In this document: piece by piece, positions 1 through 10,098 of the stretch
Layout: the number at the start of each line of letters is the position of its first letter
Numbering within the stretch: position 1 is the first letter of the stretch
DNA from: Aquimarina acroporae
GTDB lineage: Bacteria > Bacteroidota > Bacteroidia > Flavobacteriales > Flavobacteriaceae
DNA: 64,000 bases
Direction: 5' to 3'
NCBI RefSeq assembly: GCF_023195925.1
Contig: NZ_JALPRE010000016.1
Coordinates: 1 to 64,000 of the forward strand
The notes under the pieces: model-generated
The model's input: only the letters and a program-made list of their open reading frames with translations
The model's database searches: none
Told to the model about the DNA's origin: nothing
Program-made: the position numbers and the translations under genes

Positions 1-3000
1 AACTTCTCCGGTAGCAGCATTGATACCTGTGAACTGTGCCTGGTCCGCTCCTCCACTGATCGTATAGGTAACTCCTCCAATTGGAGTACCTGTAAGCGCA
101 GGGGCACTAGCCGTATAAGGGGCGTTCTCAGGGGCATTCTCTGTAACATTAGCTAAATTTGGATCACAAGTATTAACCGAATTATTTGTTACTGCGCTAG
201 TAGAATTCTGAGGGCTACCAGAAATAGTTGGAATACCAGAACTATTAACCCCTGTAGCAGAGTTTGCCAAGTTCTCATCTACCGTAAGATTTGAAAAGAC
301 AAAACTACCTGCTCCTTCTAAAGCATCAGGACAACCATCATTATCACTATCAATATCTAAATGATTTGCTACACCGTCATTATCAGTATCTAGACTAGTA
401 CAATATGTGAAATTTGAAAACAAGAAAGTAATATTTCCGCTATTTGCCACATTACCATCTTGTCTTAATTTATTGGTTATTACACTAAAAGAAGTAATTC
501 GACCATCAATGCTTATATCTGAATAATTAATTGTTGTATCTCCTGAACCATTTGTAAAAGAAGTTATTGTCGGCGATAAACTGTTATTCCCTGTAATAAC
601 ATGCGAACTCCCACCTGAAGTAGTTGCATAGGAACTATTAGGAAAAGTCGAAGGCGACATTAAGTATCCAACATTTATACTCTGTACACCAGGTCCAGCA
701 GCATTTACAGTAACTTTATCTCCTTGATCTATTCCTGACCATCTAAATTTAACATTAGATACTGCCTGACTAAATGTAAATATATACGTAACATTTTCAC
801 CTATTCCATCGTCGATTGCTTGTCCTTGCACCCTTAATGCTGTAGTATTTTCAACCTGTAATTGAGAGAGCGTACCTCCATTTACCTGATTTACAGTTGT
901 AGTTAAGTCTACATCAACACCATTGAAATCAAAAATATTATTGATTTCCCCTACGGCATTTTGGTTTCCCGCTGGTGCAGTTCCAACATTAATATCTGAA
1001 CTGGCACAGTTTAATCCTTCATTAGTATCTAAAATTCCGTCATTATCATCATCGTCATCACAAGCATCTCCAACTTCGTCATTATCACTATCTACTTGAG
1101 TATTCATAACTGTTGGACAATTGTCTAATACATCGCTAGTTCCATCACCATCAGTATCTATAACAAAACCATCAACAGAAGAAGCTACATTGGTTCCCGC
1201 TATTGCCGTAATAATTGTAGGGTCATCTCCCTCAGTTTGAATTGCGTTTGTAGGAAGATCTGTATCTGAATCTAAAACATCAATAGTTGTACTACCAGGG
1301 GGCACCGTGGCACTATACGTTCCATCAGGATTAGTCTGAACGGTTTGAGTGTTTCCATTTGCATCAGTTATTACAATGGTTACAGATCCAATTCCAGATT
1401 CACCGCCATTTTGGCTTCCATTACCATCTGCATCATTATACACCAATCCGCTAATCGTTCCAGGGTTTGCACAGGTTACTGCACTATTCGCTATACCTGT
1501 AACCGATTCTCCGCTAGCACCACTTGTTGCTCCATTAGTAGGAAACTCTGTTACTGCGGCACTAGTGGTGGTTCCGTTTGATCCTCCATTAATATTAATA
1601 GTTGGTGTACCCGCTGAGATAGCCACGAATCCAGCTCCTCCTCCTCCTCCGGGACCTTCACTTTCATTATTGGTGATTAATTGATCACCTCCATCCCCTC
1701 CATTTGCACTTAAAGTTAATGTATTCGCAATAGAAGCTGCTCTCAAGACAATACTTCCACCACCTCCACCTCCACCTGGTGCGTCGTTATGACCTCCTAC
1801 TGTTGGTAGAGCGTTGGCTCCATTAGCTATTATATTTCCAGAACCTGTAATCGAAGTAGCTCCTAGCAAGATCATACCACCTCCGTTTGCAGCATCTTGA
1901 CTAGCACTATTATTTCTATCTCCAGCTCCTCCTCCTCCTCCGAGGAATATTCTATTTTGTTCATTAGCAATAAGAGGTCTTCCTCCCAGTCCTCCAACTG
2001 GATCACGTCGGTCTCCTGACCAAGCACTATTTCCTGGAGCTATGGTTAATGCATTTTGATTACTCGCACCATAAGAGTACCCTCCTCGTCCTCCACCTGA
2101 AGAATTTGTAAGAGCATTTCCATTGGCTATATAATCTGGATCTAATGTCCAAGCCGAAGAACCTGTACACGTCGAACACATTACTCCTGCCCCATTAAAC
2201 CAAGTATTACTATTATTACCATTGGATCCTCCTCCACCTCCAGAGTTGTGTCCATTTCCACCACCTCCACCATTGGCAGGGGCTCCTCGTCCATATCGCC
2301 CTCCTAGGGCATCATAATCTGCTTGATAACCTACAATACTCTCACCTTTCTCAGCAGAATCTCCGCTGCTGGCAGTTACATAATCTGATTCTAAATTCGC
2401 TCCAGTAGGAGACGTACTATTTTCAATTTCTCCTCCTCTAAACCCGAGACCAGAAGCATCAATATCCCCTTCTATATCAATAGTAACAGCATTTATCACC
2501 ACTACACCACCTCTTCTACTACCGGCAAAATCTTCCCAAGCCAAAGGTACAACCGACGCTCCAGCCTGAATGGTAAGTGTATTGTATTGAGGTACTTTGA
2601 CCACTTGAGTTCTTCCCGCTACAAAATAAGAATTCGCCACAGAGCATGTGAGTGTAATCGCGTTTATCGATACTGAAGAAACGTAGGCAAATTCATATAA
2701 TCCAGAACTTCCATAATCCGTAATATCACCATAACTGACCGTATTAGTCGTATTTATAGTAGCTCCTTGAGCTTGGTAAATTAGGACAAGATCACCACTT
2801 GCTAGTCCTCCTAAATCTGAGGCCACATCATTTACATCGATAGTTGTATCTCCCGCTGTAATATCTGAAGTTACTGGACTGTAAGTATTTAAAACTGTGT
2901 TGGCTGCTGTAACTATTAAATCTCCATCCTTACCAGATTGAGCATTAAGGGAAAAATAGGTTGCCATTAACAGAATCAAAAAAGACAAAACTCTTCCTTG

Positions 3001-3030
3001 ACCCACTAGACTTGGAGTAATTTTTTTCAT
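1..3030 (-). CDS. Large secreted Gly-rich surface protein, partial (3' end outside window)
   Basis: This reading frame is open from an ATG at 3030 to the left edge of the window (1010 codons, no stop), so the C-terminus is missing. It starts with a signal peptide (MKKITPS..., hydrophobic core, ending near LNAQS). Residues about 160-510 are rich in Gly runs (GGGGG patches) alternating with beta-type segments, as in autotransporter-like or adhesin surface proteins. Around residue 520-590 there is an SdrD B-like domain ([17 protein letters not shown]), followed by thrombospondin type-3-like calcium repeats ([28 protein letters not shown]) and a second such patch ([19 protein letters not shown]) near residue 870. 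The visible end resembles a cadherin-like repeat. A T9SS sorting domain would be expected beyond the edge but is not visible. Role in adhesion or gliding is inference. Codon use looks like its neighbours. Confidence 0.85.
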   Translation of the reverse strand, partial: MKKITPSLVGQGRVLSFLILLMATYFSLNAQSGKDGDLIVTAANTVLNTYSPVTSDITAGDTTIDVNDVASDLGGLASGDLVLIYQAQGATINTTNTVSYGDITDYGSSGLYEFAYVSSVSINAITLTCSVANSYFVAGRTQVVKVPQYNTLTIQAGASVVPLAWEDFAGSRRGGVVVINAVTIDIEGDIDASGLGFRGGEIENSTSPTGANLESDYVTASSGDSAEKGESIVGYQADYDALGGRYGRGAPANGGGGGNGHNSGGGGGSNGNNSNTWFNGAGVMCSTCTGSSAWTLDPDYIANGNALTNSSGGGRGGYSYGASNQNALTIAPGNSAWSGDRRDPVGGLGGRPLIANEQNRIFLGGGGGAGDRNNSASQDAANGGGMILLGATSITGSGNIIANGANALPTVGGHNDAPGGGGGGGSIVLRAASIANTLTLSANGGDGGDQLITNNESEGPGGGGGAGFVAISAGTPTININGGSNGTTTSAAVTEFPTNGATSGASGESVTGIANSAVTCANPGTISGLVYNDADGNGSQNGGESGIGSVTIVITDANGNTQTVQTNPDGTYSATVPPGSTTIDVLDSDTDLPTNAIQTEGDDPTIITAIAGTNVASSVDGFVIDTDGDGTSDVLDNCPTVMNTQVDSDNDEVGDACDDDDDNDGILDTNEGLNCASSDINVGTAPAGNQNAVGEINNIFDFNGVDVDLTTTVNQVNGGTLSQLQVENTTALRVQGQAIDDGIGENVTYIFTFSQAVSNVKFRWSGIDQGDKVTVNAAGPGVQSINVGYLMSPSTFPNSSYATTSGGSSHVITGNNSLSPTITSFTNGSGDTTINYSDISIDGRITSFSVITNKLRQDGNVANSGNITFLFSNFTYCTSLDTDNDGVANHLDIDSDNDGCPDALEGAGSFVFSNLTVDENLANSATGVNSSGIPTISGSPQNSTSAVTNNSVNTCDPNLANVTENAPENAPYTASAPALTGTPIGGVTYTISGGADQAQFTGINAATGEV

Positions 3031-3054
3031 AGTTGACGATGTGTTTACAATCTC

Positions 3055-3092
3055 ATCTATAAAAAACGATAAAGGGGATGTTTTTTATAGAT
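3055..3092 (-). promoter_or_regulatory. Leader stem-loop of the surface-protein gene
   Basis: ATCTATAAAAAAC (3055-3067) and GTTTTTTATAGAT (3080-3092) are perfect 13-bp inverted arms around a 12-base loop. The element lies 25 bases upstream of the ATG at 3030, so it would sit in the 5' leader. There is no run of T on the minus strand directly after it, so an mRNA-stability or translation-control hairpin is more likely than a terminator; this is inference. Confidence 0.45.
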
Positions 3093-3210
3093 TATTTACA
3101 AAACCGCATTAAAACTAAAATTCACATTACGGTTTTACCGTAATTCGACACGAAAATAGTTAAAATAAACGTTAAAATGACATATTCTGTCGTTTAATTA
3201 CCTACAAAAT

Positions 3211-3251
3211 ATCGATAAAATGCATTTTATATCGATAAAAAGCATATTTAT
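3211..3251. repeat. Tandem imperfect direct repeat, about 20 bp twice
   Basis: Two adjacent copies starting ATCGATAAAA(T/A)GCAT are visible at 3211 and 3231. The first copy contains a 16-bp perfect palindrome, ATAAAATGCATTTTAT. The position upstream of the surface-protein gene suggests possible operator sites, but no regulator can be assigned. Confidence 0.4.
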
Positions 3252-3551
3252 ATTCGTTAATAATCATCTAGGGGAAACTGCTAAAAATTACCAAATAACC
3301 TAAATACTGCATCTTCTCAAGAACCAATTATTTGTCTAATTAACAATTTACCGGTTTACTTATTGTTAGGTTTGGTGTTGCAAAAGTTGTACATAAAATT
3401 AAAAATTTAACAATTATTCTTATGGTTTTCCATAACAAAATCGACAAAATACACAGTGAAGCGATAAAAGACACTATAAAATCTAAAAAATACTCTTTCC
3501 TTATATATTATTTGATAGTGCAAATCTATCTCTGGTTGATTTTTTAAATAT

Positions 3552-3559
3552 TATATTTG
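3552..3559 (+). promoter_or_regulatory. Candidate -7 box for prfC
   Basis: TATATTTG matches the Bacteroidota -7 consensus TAnnTTTG and ends 20 bases before the prfC ATG. No TTG lies at the normal 17-21 base spacing upstream (one is found at 13), so the -33 element is weak or the box is used differently. Confidence 0.4.
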
Positions 3560-3579
3560 CATCCTTATTTGATAGATTT

Positions 3580-5166
3580 ATGAAATTTACTGAGGAAATC
3601 AACAGAAGAAGGACATTTGGAATTATATCACACCCTGATGCAGGAAAGACTACACTGACCGAAAAACTTCTTCTTTTTGGAGGTGCTATACAAGAAGCCG
3701 GTGCCGTTAAATCTAATAAGATAAAAAAAGGCGCTACTAGTGACTTCATGGAAATTGAACGCCAAAGAGGTATTTCTGTAGCTACATCTGTACTAGCATT
3801 TGAATATCAGGACATCAAAATCAATATTCTAGATACTCCTGGACACAAAGATTTTGCTGAGGATACATTCAGAACATTAACCGCAGTAGATAGTGTAATC
3901 GTAGTAATCGATGTAGCCAAAGGTGTTGAGGAACAGACAGAGAAATTGGTCTCTGTATGCAGGATGCGAAATATCCCTATGATTGTATTCATCAATAAAC
4001 TTGACAGAGAAGGGAAAGATGCTTTTGAATTATTGGATGAAATTGAGCAAAAGCTTGGTTTAACCGTTACTCCATTAAGTTTTCCTATAGGAATGGGGTA
4101 TGATTTTAAAGGTATTTACAATATTTGGGAAAAAAACATTAACCTTTTTAGTGGAGACAGTAGAAAAGATATAGAAGAGACCATAGAAATCTCAGATCTT
4201 TCTTCTTCAGAACTTAATACTTTAATTGGTGATGATGCAGCCGATACGCTTAGAGAAGAAGTAGAGTTAGTAGAGGGTATTTATCCGAAATTTGAAAACA
4301 AAGAATACCAAAACGGAACCTTACAACCTGTGTTTTTTGGTTCGGCATTAAACAATTTTGGGGTAAGAGAACTTTTAGATTGTTTTATCTCTATTGCTCC
4401 ACCCCCACGCCCTAAGGAAAGTGATATAAGACTGGTAAAACCTGAAGAACAAGACTTTACAGGATTTGTTTTTAAAATACATGCCAATATGGATCCAAAG
4501 CATAGAGATAGATTAGCGTTTATCAAAATTGTTTCGGGGACCTTTGAACGTAATGTACCGTATTTACATACAAGGCATAAGAAAAAATTAAAATTTTCTA
4601 GTCCTAATGCATTTTTTGCAGAGAAAAAGGAAATTGTAGACATTTCATACCCTGGAGATATCGTTGGTTTACATGATACCGGGAACTTTAAAATTGGCGA
4701 CACGCTTACCCAAGGAGAAATACTGCACTATAAAGGAATTCCTAGCTTTTCTCCAGAACATTTTAGATATATTAATAATGCTGATCCTATGAAATCTAAG
4801 CAACTAGCTAAAGGAATAGATCAATTGATGGATGAAGGTGTAGCGCAGTTATTTACATTAGAATTGAATGGGCGTAAAGTAATTGGAACCGTAGGAGCAC
4901 TGCAGTATGAAGTTATTCAATATCGTTTGGAGCATGAATATGGAGCAAAATGTACATATGAAAACCTCAATGTTCACAAAGCATGCTGGGTAGATCCTGA
5001 AGATCCTCTGAATGAAGAATTCAAAGAATTTAAACGAGTAAAGAATAAATTCCTTGCCAAAGACAAACAAGGACAATTGGTATTTCTAGCTGATTCTTCA
5101 TTTAGTCTTCAGATGACACAACAAAAGTATCCTAGTATTCAGTTTCATTTCACTTCTGAATTCTAG
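3580..5166 (+). CDS. prfC: Peptide chain release factor 3 (RF3)
   Basis: RF3 is the translational GTPase that recycles RF1 or RF2 from the ribosome after peptide release. All GTPase signatures are visible: P-loop HPDAGKTT (residues 18-25), G3 DTPGH (85-89) and G4 NKLD (139-142). The length of 528 residues is normal for the family, and the C-terminal part carries the RF3-specific domain. The ATG at 3580 gives the usual family N-terminus (EEINRRRTFGIISHPDAGKTT). The gene stands alone, divergent from the surface protein and convergent with the DUF3467 gene, and ends in a strong hairpin at 5220-5256. No odd residues were seen. Confidence 0.97.
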   Translation: MKFTEEINRRRTFGIISHPDAGKTTLTEKLLLFGGAIQEAGAVKSNKIKKGATSDFMEIERQRGISVATSVLAFEYQDIKINILDTPGHKDFAEDTFRTLTAVDSVIVVIDVAKGVEEQTEKLVSVCRMRNIPMIVFINKLDREGKDAFELLDEIEQKLGLTVTPLSFPIGMGYDFKGIYNIWEKNINLFSGDSRKDIEETIEISDLSSSELNTLIGDDAADTLREEVELVEGIYPKFENKEYQNGTLQPVFFGSALNNFGVRELLDCFISIAPPPRPKESDIRLVKPEEQDFTGFVFKIHANMDPKHRDRLAFIKIVSGTFERNVPYLHTRHKKKLKFSSPNAFFAEKKEIVDISYPGDIVGLHDTGNFKIGDTLTQGEILHYKGIPSFSPEHFRYINNADPMKSKQLAKGIDQLMDEGVAQLFTLELNGRKVIGTVGALQYEVIQYRLEHEYGAKCTYENLNVHKACWVDPEDPLNEEFKEFKRVKNKFLAKDKQGQLVFLADSSFSLQMTQQKYPSIQFHFTSEF

Positions 5167-5219
5167 AGCATTCTAACATAAGTTATACATTAGCATAAAG
5201 GTAAATACAAAAAAAGACA

Positions 5220-5260
5220 AAAACCCGCTTAAAACTGTTTATTTTAAGCGGGTTTTAAAT
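5220..5260 (+). terminator. Terminator after prfC
   Basis: Perfect 15-bp arms, AAAACCCGCTTAAAA and TTTTAAGCGGGTTTT, enclose a 7-base loop. Because the outer base pairs are A/T on both sides it can act in both directions, serving prfC (+) and the convergent DUF3467 gene (-). Confidence 0.85.
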
Positions 5261-5314
5261 TTTAAATTATGAAAAACAATACTATTTTTCATATCTATAG
5301 GAAATACCTATACA

Positions 5315-5629
5315 CTAAGCTTCTCCTGTAGGTCCAAAATTCATAGGAATTGGAACCTGTTCATAATCTTTTATTTCTCCATGAGCCGATTCGAAACGAT
5401 TAACATTATCATTCAGAGCTTTCAAAAGTCTTTTTGCATGTTGAGGAGTTAAAATAATTCTACTTTTAACCTTGCTCTTTGGTCTGCCCGGCATAATATT
5501 TACAAAATCAATCACAAACTCTGAAACAGAATGATTGATTATAGCTAAGTTACTATAGATCCCATCTGCAACCGCCTCATCAAGTTCTATATTTAATTGA
5601 TTCTGCTTTTGGTTTTTGTTTTCGGCCAT
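5315..5629 (-). CDS. DUF3467 domain protein
   Basis: The 104-residue protein matches the DUF3467 family, small cytosolic proteins of unknown function that in Bacteroidota commonly sit directly downstream of rpoC. Recognisable stretches are LNIELDEAVADGIYSNLAIINHS and LTPQHAKRLLKALNDN (each seen as part of a longer conserved core). It has no signal peptide or membrane segment. The gene lies only 65 bases after rpoC but is separated from it by a textbook intrinsic terminator, with no obvious promoter in the remaining spacer, so its expression probably depends on readthrough. Function is unknown. Confidence 0.85.
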   Translation of the reverse strand: MAENKNQKQNQLNIELDEAVADGIYSNLAIINHSVSEFVIDFVNIMPGRPKSKVKSRIILTPQHAKRLLKALNDNVNRFESAHGEIKDYEQVPIPMNFGPTGEA

Positions 5630-5656
5630 ATTAAAGGTCTTGTTTATTGCTTTCTA

Positions 5657-5688
5657 TAAAAAAGAAAGCCTGCCTAAAAAGGCAGGCT
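5657..5688 (-). terminator. Intrinsic terminator after rpoC
   Basis: On the minus strand AGCCTGCCT and AGGCAGGCT form a perfect 9-bp GC-rich stem with a TTTT loop, followed by TTCTTTTTT. It begins just 6 bases after the rpoC stop codon. Confidence 0.9.
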
Positions 5689-5694
5689 CTATAA

Positions 5695-8600
5695 TTAGTT
5701 ATAATTAACTTCTTGTCGCTGTTCCATTCTATCTTCATATTCTTCTTTGGAACCTACAATGATACTTTCATAGTCTCTCATACCTGTACCTGCTGGAATT
5801 CTATGTCCAACAATTACATTTTCTTTAAGACCTTCAAGTGAATCAACTTTACCGCTTACCGCAGCTTCGTTTAATACCTTTGTAGTTTCCTGGAAGGAAG
5901 CTGCAGAGATAAATGACTTAGTTTGTAGCGAAGCTCTTGTAATACCTTGCAGTATTGGAGTCGCTGTAGCTGGAGATGCATCTCTTGCCGTTACTAAGTT
6001 TTTATCATCTCTACGTAAAACAGAATTCTCATCTCTTAAATCTCTTGGAGAAATGATCTGACCAGGTTTTAGGTTTTCACTGTCACCGGCATCTTCAACT
6101 ACTTTCATTCCAAAGATTGCATCATTTTCTTCGATAAAATCAGATTTATGAACTAATTGATTCTCTAGGAAAATAGTATCACCTGGATCCTGAATTCTAA
6201 CTTTACGCATCATTTGTCGTACTACAACTTCAAAGTGCTTATCATTAATTTTTACACCTTGTAATCGATATACTTCCTGCACTTCGTTAACAAGATATTG
6301 TTGTACCGCAGAAGGCCCTTTAATTTTAAGGATATCTTCTGGAGTTACAGATCCATCAGATAACGGCATTCCCGCTCGTACATAGTCATTCTCCTGTACC
6401 AGAATCTGGTTAGAAAGTTTCACCAAATACTTCTTGATCTCTCCTATTCTAGATTCAACAATGATCTCTCTGTTACCTCTTTTGATTTTTCCGAAAGAAA
6501 CAACACCATCGATCTCGCTCACCACTGCTGGGTTAGAAGGGTTACGAGCTTCGAATAATTCGGTTACCCTTGGAAGACCTCCTGTAATATCACCCGCTTT
6601 AGCAGATTTACGAGGAATCTTCACTAAGATCTTACCTACTCCAATCTTATCATTATCATCAACCATAAGGTGTGCACCTACTGGTAAGTTGTACGAACGA
6701 AGTACTTCGTCTCCTTTACCCATAATTAAAAGGGTAGGGATTTTCTTCTTATCTCTAGATTCAGATATCACCTTTTCCTGGAATCCGGTTTGTTCATCAA
6801 TTTCTACCTGGTATGTAATACCCTGTTCAATATTTTCATATTTCACTTTACCGGCAAATTCTGAGATGATTACACCATTATATGGATCCCATTGACAGAT
6901 CACCTGATCTGTTTCTATTTTATCTCCATCCTGAACGAATAACTGAGAACCGTAAGGAATTAGATTTGTACTTAAAACGATTTTCGTTTTAGGATCAATT
7001 ACCTTAATCTCAGAAGTACGAGAAATTACTACATCAATTTCATTTCCTTCTGTGTCTTCTCCTTTTACAGTTTTTAATTCTTCAATTTCAGCTTTACCTG
7101 CAAATTTAGATTTTAACTGATTCTCTTCAGAAATGTTACCTGCAATACCTCCTACGTGGAAGGTACGTAATGTAAGCTGAGTTCCTGGTTCACCGATTGA
7201 CTGTGCGGCAACTACACCAACAGCTTCTCCCCTTTGAACAGTTTTACCTGTAGCAAGATTACGTCCGTAACATTTTACGCAAATACCTTTCTTGGCTTCA
7301 CAAGTCAGAGCAGAACGCACTTCAACAGACTCTACTGGAGAGTTCTCTATAATTTCGGCTGTTGCTTCATCTATTTCAACACCTGCTTCTACAAGAACTT
7401 CTTGTGTCAATGGATTCACCACATCTACTAATGAAGTTCTACCTACAATTCTTGCAGCTAATCCTTCAATAATCTCTTCATTCTTCTTCAGCGGTGTAAC
7501 TTCAACTCCTCGAAGCGTACCACAGTCTTCAATATTTACAATAACATCTTGAGCCACATCAACCAAACGACGTGTAAGGTATCCAGCATCTGCCGTTTTT
7601 AATGCGGTATCTGCAAGACCTTTACGAGCACCGTGAGTAGAAATAAAGTATTCAAGAATCGAAAGCCCTTCCTTAAAGTTAGAAAGAATCGGGTTTTCGA
7701 TAATTTCACCTCCGGCAGAGTTAGATTTTTTAGGTTTTGCCATCAATCCACGCATACCTGTCAACTGACGAATCTGTTCTTTAGATCCCCTAGCTCCAGA
7801 GTCAAGCATCATATATACCGAGTTAAACCCTTGTTGGTCCTCTCGAATACGCTTCATAGATAACTCTGTTAACTCAGCATTGGTCGAAGTCCAAATATCG
7901 ATTACCTGATTATAACGTTCATTGTTTGTAATAAGTCCCATGTTATAATTGGCAACGATATTATCAACCTGACTATTTGCATCAGCAATCATTGTATGCT
8001 TTTCTGCAGGAATAATAATATCTCCTAAACTGAATGATAATCCTCCCTGGAATGCGAAATTATACCCTAGGGTTTTAATTTCATCAAGGAAGCTTGCAGT
8101 TTCAGGAACACTAGTTACTTTAAGAATTCTACCAATAATATCTCTTAAAGATTTCTTAGTTAAAACCTCATTTACGTATCCACCTGCTTCAGGTACTTTT
8201 TCATTAAATAAAACTCTACCTGTCGTGGTTTCTATAATTTGATTAACAAGTTCTCCTTCTTCATTAAAGTCTTTTGTTCTAACTTTAATATTTGCATTAA
8301 TATCTAATCGTTTCTCGTTATACGCAATGATAACTTCTTCTGGAGAATAAAACGTTAATCCTTCTCCCTTGATTTCCAATTCAGGAGTAGATTTACGAGA
8401 CTTAGTCATATAGTAAAGTCCCAATACCATATCCTGAGAAGGTACGGTTACCGGAGAACCGTTTGCAGGGTTAAGAATATTATGAGAAGCCAACATCAAT
8501 AATTGAGCTTCTAATATTGCTTCTGGTCCTAAAGGTAAGTGTACCGCCATCTGGTCACCATCGAAATCTGCATTAAATGCTGTACATACCAATGGGTGCA

Positions 8601-9996
8601 ACTGGATTGCTTTACCTTCTATAAGCTTTGGCTGGAACGCCTGAATACCTAAACGGTGAAGCGTAGGAGCACGGTTCAATAATACCGGATGTCCTTTAAG
8701 AACATTCTCTAAGATATCCCAAACAACAGGCTCTTTTCTATCTATAATCTTTTTAGCAGACTTTACAGTTTTAACAATACCTCTTTCAATCAGTTTTCTG
8801 ATTACAAAAGGTTTGTATAATTCTGCTGCCATATTTTTTGGAAGACCACACTCAAATAATTTCAATTCTGGTCCTACAACGATTACCGAACGAGCAGAAT
8901 AATCAACACGTTTACCCAGTAAGTTCTGACGGAAACGTCCTTGCTTACCTTTTAACGAGTCTGACAATGATTTTAATGGTCTATTTGAATCTGTTTTAAC
9001 AGCAGATGCTTTACGTGTGTTATCGAATAATGAATCTACAGATTCTTGAAGCATACGTTTCTCGTTACGTAAAATTACTTCAGGAGCTTTGATCTCCATT
9101 AAACGCTTCAAACGATTATTACGAATGATTACACGACGATATAAATCGTTAAGATCTGAAGTTGCAAAACGACCACCATCAAGAGGTACTAACGGACGTA
9201 ATTCTGGTGGAATTACCGGTACCACTTTAAGGATCATCCACTCTGGACGATTCTCTCTATTTTTATTAGCATCACGTAACGACTCAACAACCTGAAGACG
9301 CTTTAAAGCTTCAGTCTTACGTTGTTTAGATGTTTCGTTATTTGCTTTATGTCTCAATTCATAAGAAAGGGCATCTAGATCGATTCTTCTTAAGATTTCG
9401 ATTAAGCATTCTGCACCCATCTTAGCGATGAATTTATTTGGATCATTATCATCTAGATAAAGATTTTCCTGTGGAAGACTATCTAAGATATTAAGATACT
9501 CTTCTTCTGTAAGGAAATCCATTTTCTGAACAGGTTCTCCCTCTTCATTTTTAGCGATACCCGGTTGAATTACCACATAACGCTCATAGTAGATAATCAT
9601 ATCAAGCTTCTTTGAAGGAAGCCCTAATAAATATCCAATTTTATTAGGTAGAGAACGGAAATACCAAATATGCGCTACAGGAACAACAAGATTAATGTGT
9701 CCTACACGGTCTCTACGAACTTTCTTTTCTGTTACTTCAACTCCACATCGGTCACATACGATCCCCTTGTAACGAATTCTTTTATATTTACCACAAGCAC
9801 ACTCAAAGTCCTTTACAGGTCCAAAAATACGCTCGCAAAACAAACCATCACGCTCAGGTTTGTGAGTACGATAATTAATAGTTTCAGGTTTTAAAACCTC
9901 TCCATTTGATTGCGCCAAAATAGATTCTGGAGAAGCTAAACCAATAGAGATTTTGTTAAATCTCTTTACTGCATTCTTATCATTATTTCTTGCCAT
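5695..9996 (-). CDS. rpoC: DNA-directed RNA polymerase subunit beta'
   Basis: This is the beta' subunit of RNA polymerase, 1433 residues, a normal length for Bacteroidota. The N-terminal zinc site is visible as C66-x-C68 and C81-x2-C84. The catalytic magnesium motif NADFDGDQM lies near residue 475, and the second zinc cluster ([13 protein letters not shown]) near residues 897-910. The C-terminal region with the SI-like barrel segments and the final bridge/jaw sequence is complete. The ATG at 9996 gives the usual MARNNDKN start. It follows rpoB by 102 bases containing a hairpin, and is followed by an intrinsic terminator. Confidence 0.99.
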   Translation of the reverse strand: MARNNDKNAVKRFNKISIGLASPESILAQSNGEVLKPETINYRTHKPERDGLFCERIFGPVKDFECACGKYKRIRYKGIVCDRCGVEVTEKKVRRDRVGHINLVVPVAHIWYFRSLPNKIGYLLGLPSKKLDMIIYYERYVVIQPGIAKNEEGEPVQKMDFLTEEEYLNILDSLPQENLYLDDNDPNKFIAKMGAECLIEILRRIDLDALSYELRHKANNETSKQRKTEALKRLQVVESLRDANKNRENRPEWMILKVVPVIPPELRPLVPLDGGRFATSDLNDLYRRVIIRNNRLKRLMEIKAPEVILRNEKRMLQESVDSLFDNTRKASAVKTDSNRPLKSLSDSLKGKQGRFRQNLLGKRVDYSARSVIVVGPELKLFECGLPKNMAAELYKPFVIRKLIERGIVKTVKSAKKIIDRKEPVVWDILENVLKGHPVLLNRAPTLHRLGIQAFQPKLIEGKAIQLHPLVCTAFNADFDGDQMAVHLPLGPEAILEAQLLMLASHNILNPANGSPVTVPSQDMVLGLYYMTKSRKSTPELEIKGEGLTFYSPEEVIIAYNEKRLDINANIKVRTKDFNEEGELVNQIIETTTGRVLFNEKVPEAGGYVNEVLTKKSLRDIIGRILKVTSVPETASFLDEIKTLGYNFAFQGGLSFSLGDIIIPAEKHTMIADANSQVDNIVANYNMGLITNNERYNQVIDIWTSTNAELTELSMKRIREDQQGFNSVYMMLDSGARGSKEQIRQLTGMRGLMAKPKKSNSAGGEIIENPILSNFKEGLSILEYFISTHGARKGLADTALKTADAGYLTRRLVDVAQDVIVNIEDCGTLRGVEVTPLKKNEEIIEGLAARIVGRTSLVDVVNPLTQEVLVEAGVEIDEATAEIIENSPVESVEVRSALTCEAKKGICVKCYGRNLATGKTVQRGEAVGVVAAQSIGEPGTQLTLRTFHVGGIAGNISEENQLKSKFAGKAEIEELKTVKGEDTEGNEIDVVISRTSEIKVIDPKTKIVLSTNLIPYGSQLFVQDGDKIETDQVICQWDPYNGVIISEFAGKVKYENIEQGITYQVEIDEQTGFQEKVISESRDKKKIPTLLIMGKGDEVLRSYNLPVGAHLMVDDNDKIGVGKILVKIPRKSAKAGDITGGLPRVTELFEARNPSNPAVVSEIDGVVSFGKIKRGNREIIVESRIGEIKKYLVKLSNQILVQENDYVRAGMPLSDGSVTPEDILKIKGPSAVQQYLVNEVQEVYRLQGVKINDKHFEVVVRQMMRKVRIQDPGDTIFLENQLVHKSDFIEENDAIFGMKVVEDAGDSENLKPGQIISPRDLRDENSVLRRDDKNLVTARDASPATATPILQGITRASLQTKSFISAASFQETTKVLNEAAVSGKVDSLEGLKENVIVGHRIPAGTGMRDYESIIVGSKEEYEDRMEQRQEVNYN

Positions 9997-10053
9997 AATA
10001 TATGGTTGCTAAAGAATTATTGTAATTTAAATTTGAATAGTCATTAGAATAAC

Positions 10054-10088
10054 CTGTATGCTTTCTGAAATTCATCAGAAGCATACAG
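10054..10088 (-). promoter_or_regulatory. Hairpin in the rpoB-rpoC spacer
   Basis: Arms CTGTATGC...CTGA and TCAG...GCATACAG pair with one bulged base around a 6-base loop. There is no T run after it, so it is more likely an RNA-processing or stability element than a terminator. Confidence 0.55.
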
Positions 10089-10098
10089 TTATCATATA

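Larger units (their letters stand above)
3031..3579. other. Intergenic region between divergent surface-protein gene and prfC
   Basis: This 549-base divergent spacer contains no open frame that I can support. It holds a 13-bp perfect stem-loop at 3055-3092 in the leader of the surface-protein gene, a tandem imperfect 20-bp direct repeat at 3211-3251, and a -7-like box for prfC at 3552-3559. The rest is AT-rich without recognisable structure. Confidence 0.6.

Noticed and set aside
1345..1684. Two plus-strand open frames inside the left-edge surface protein gene
   Set aside because: They are Pro/Ser/Thr-rich shadows of the Gly-rich minus-strand coding sequence, which is open over 1010 codons.
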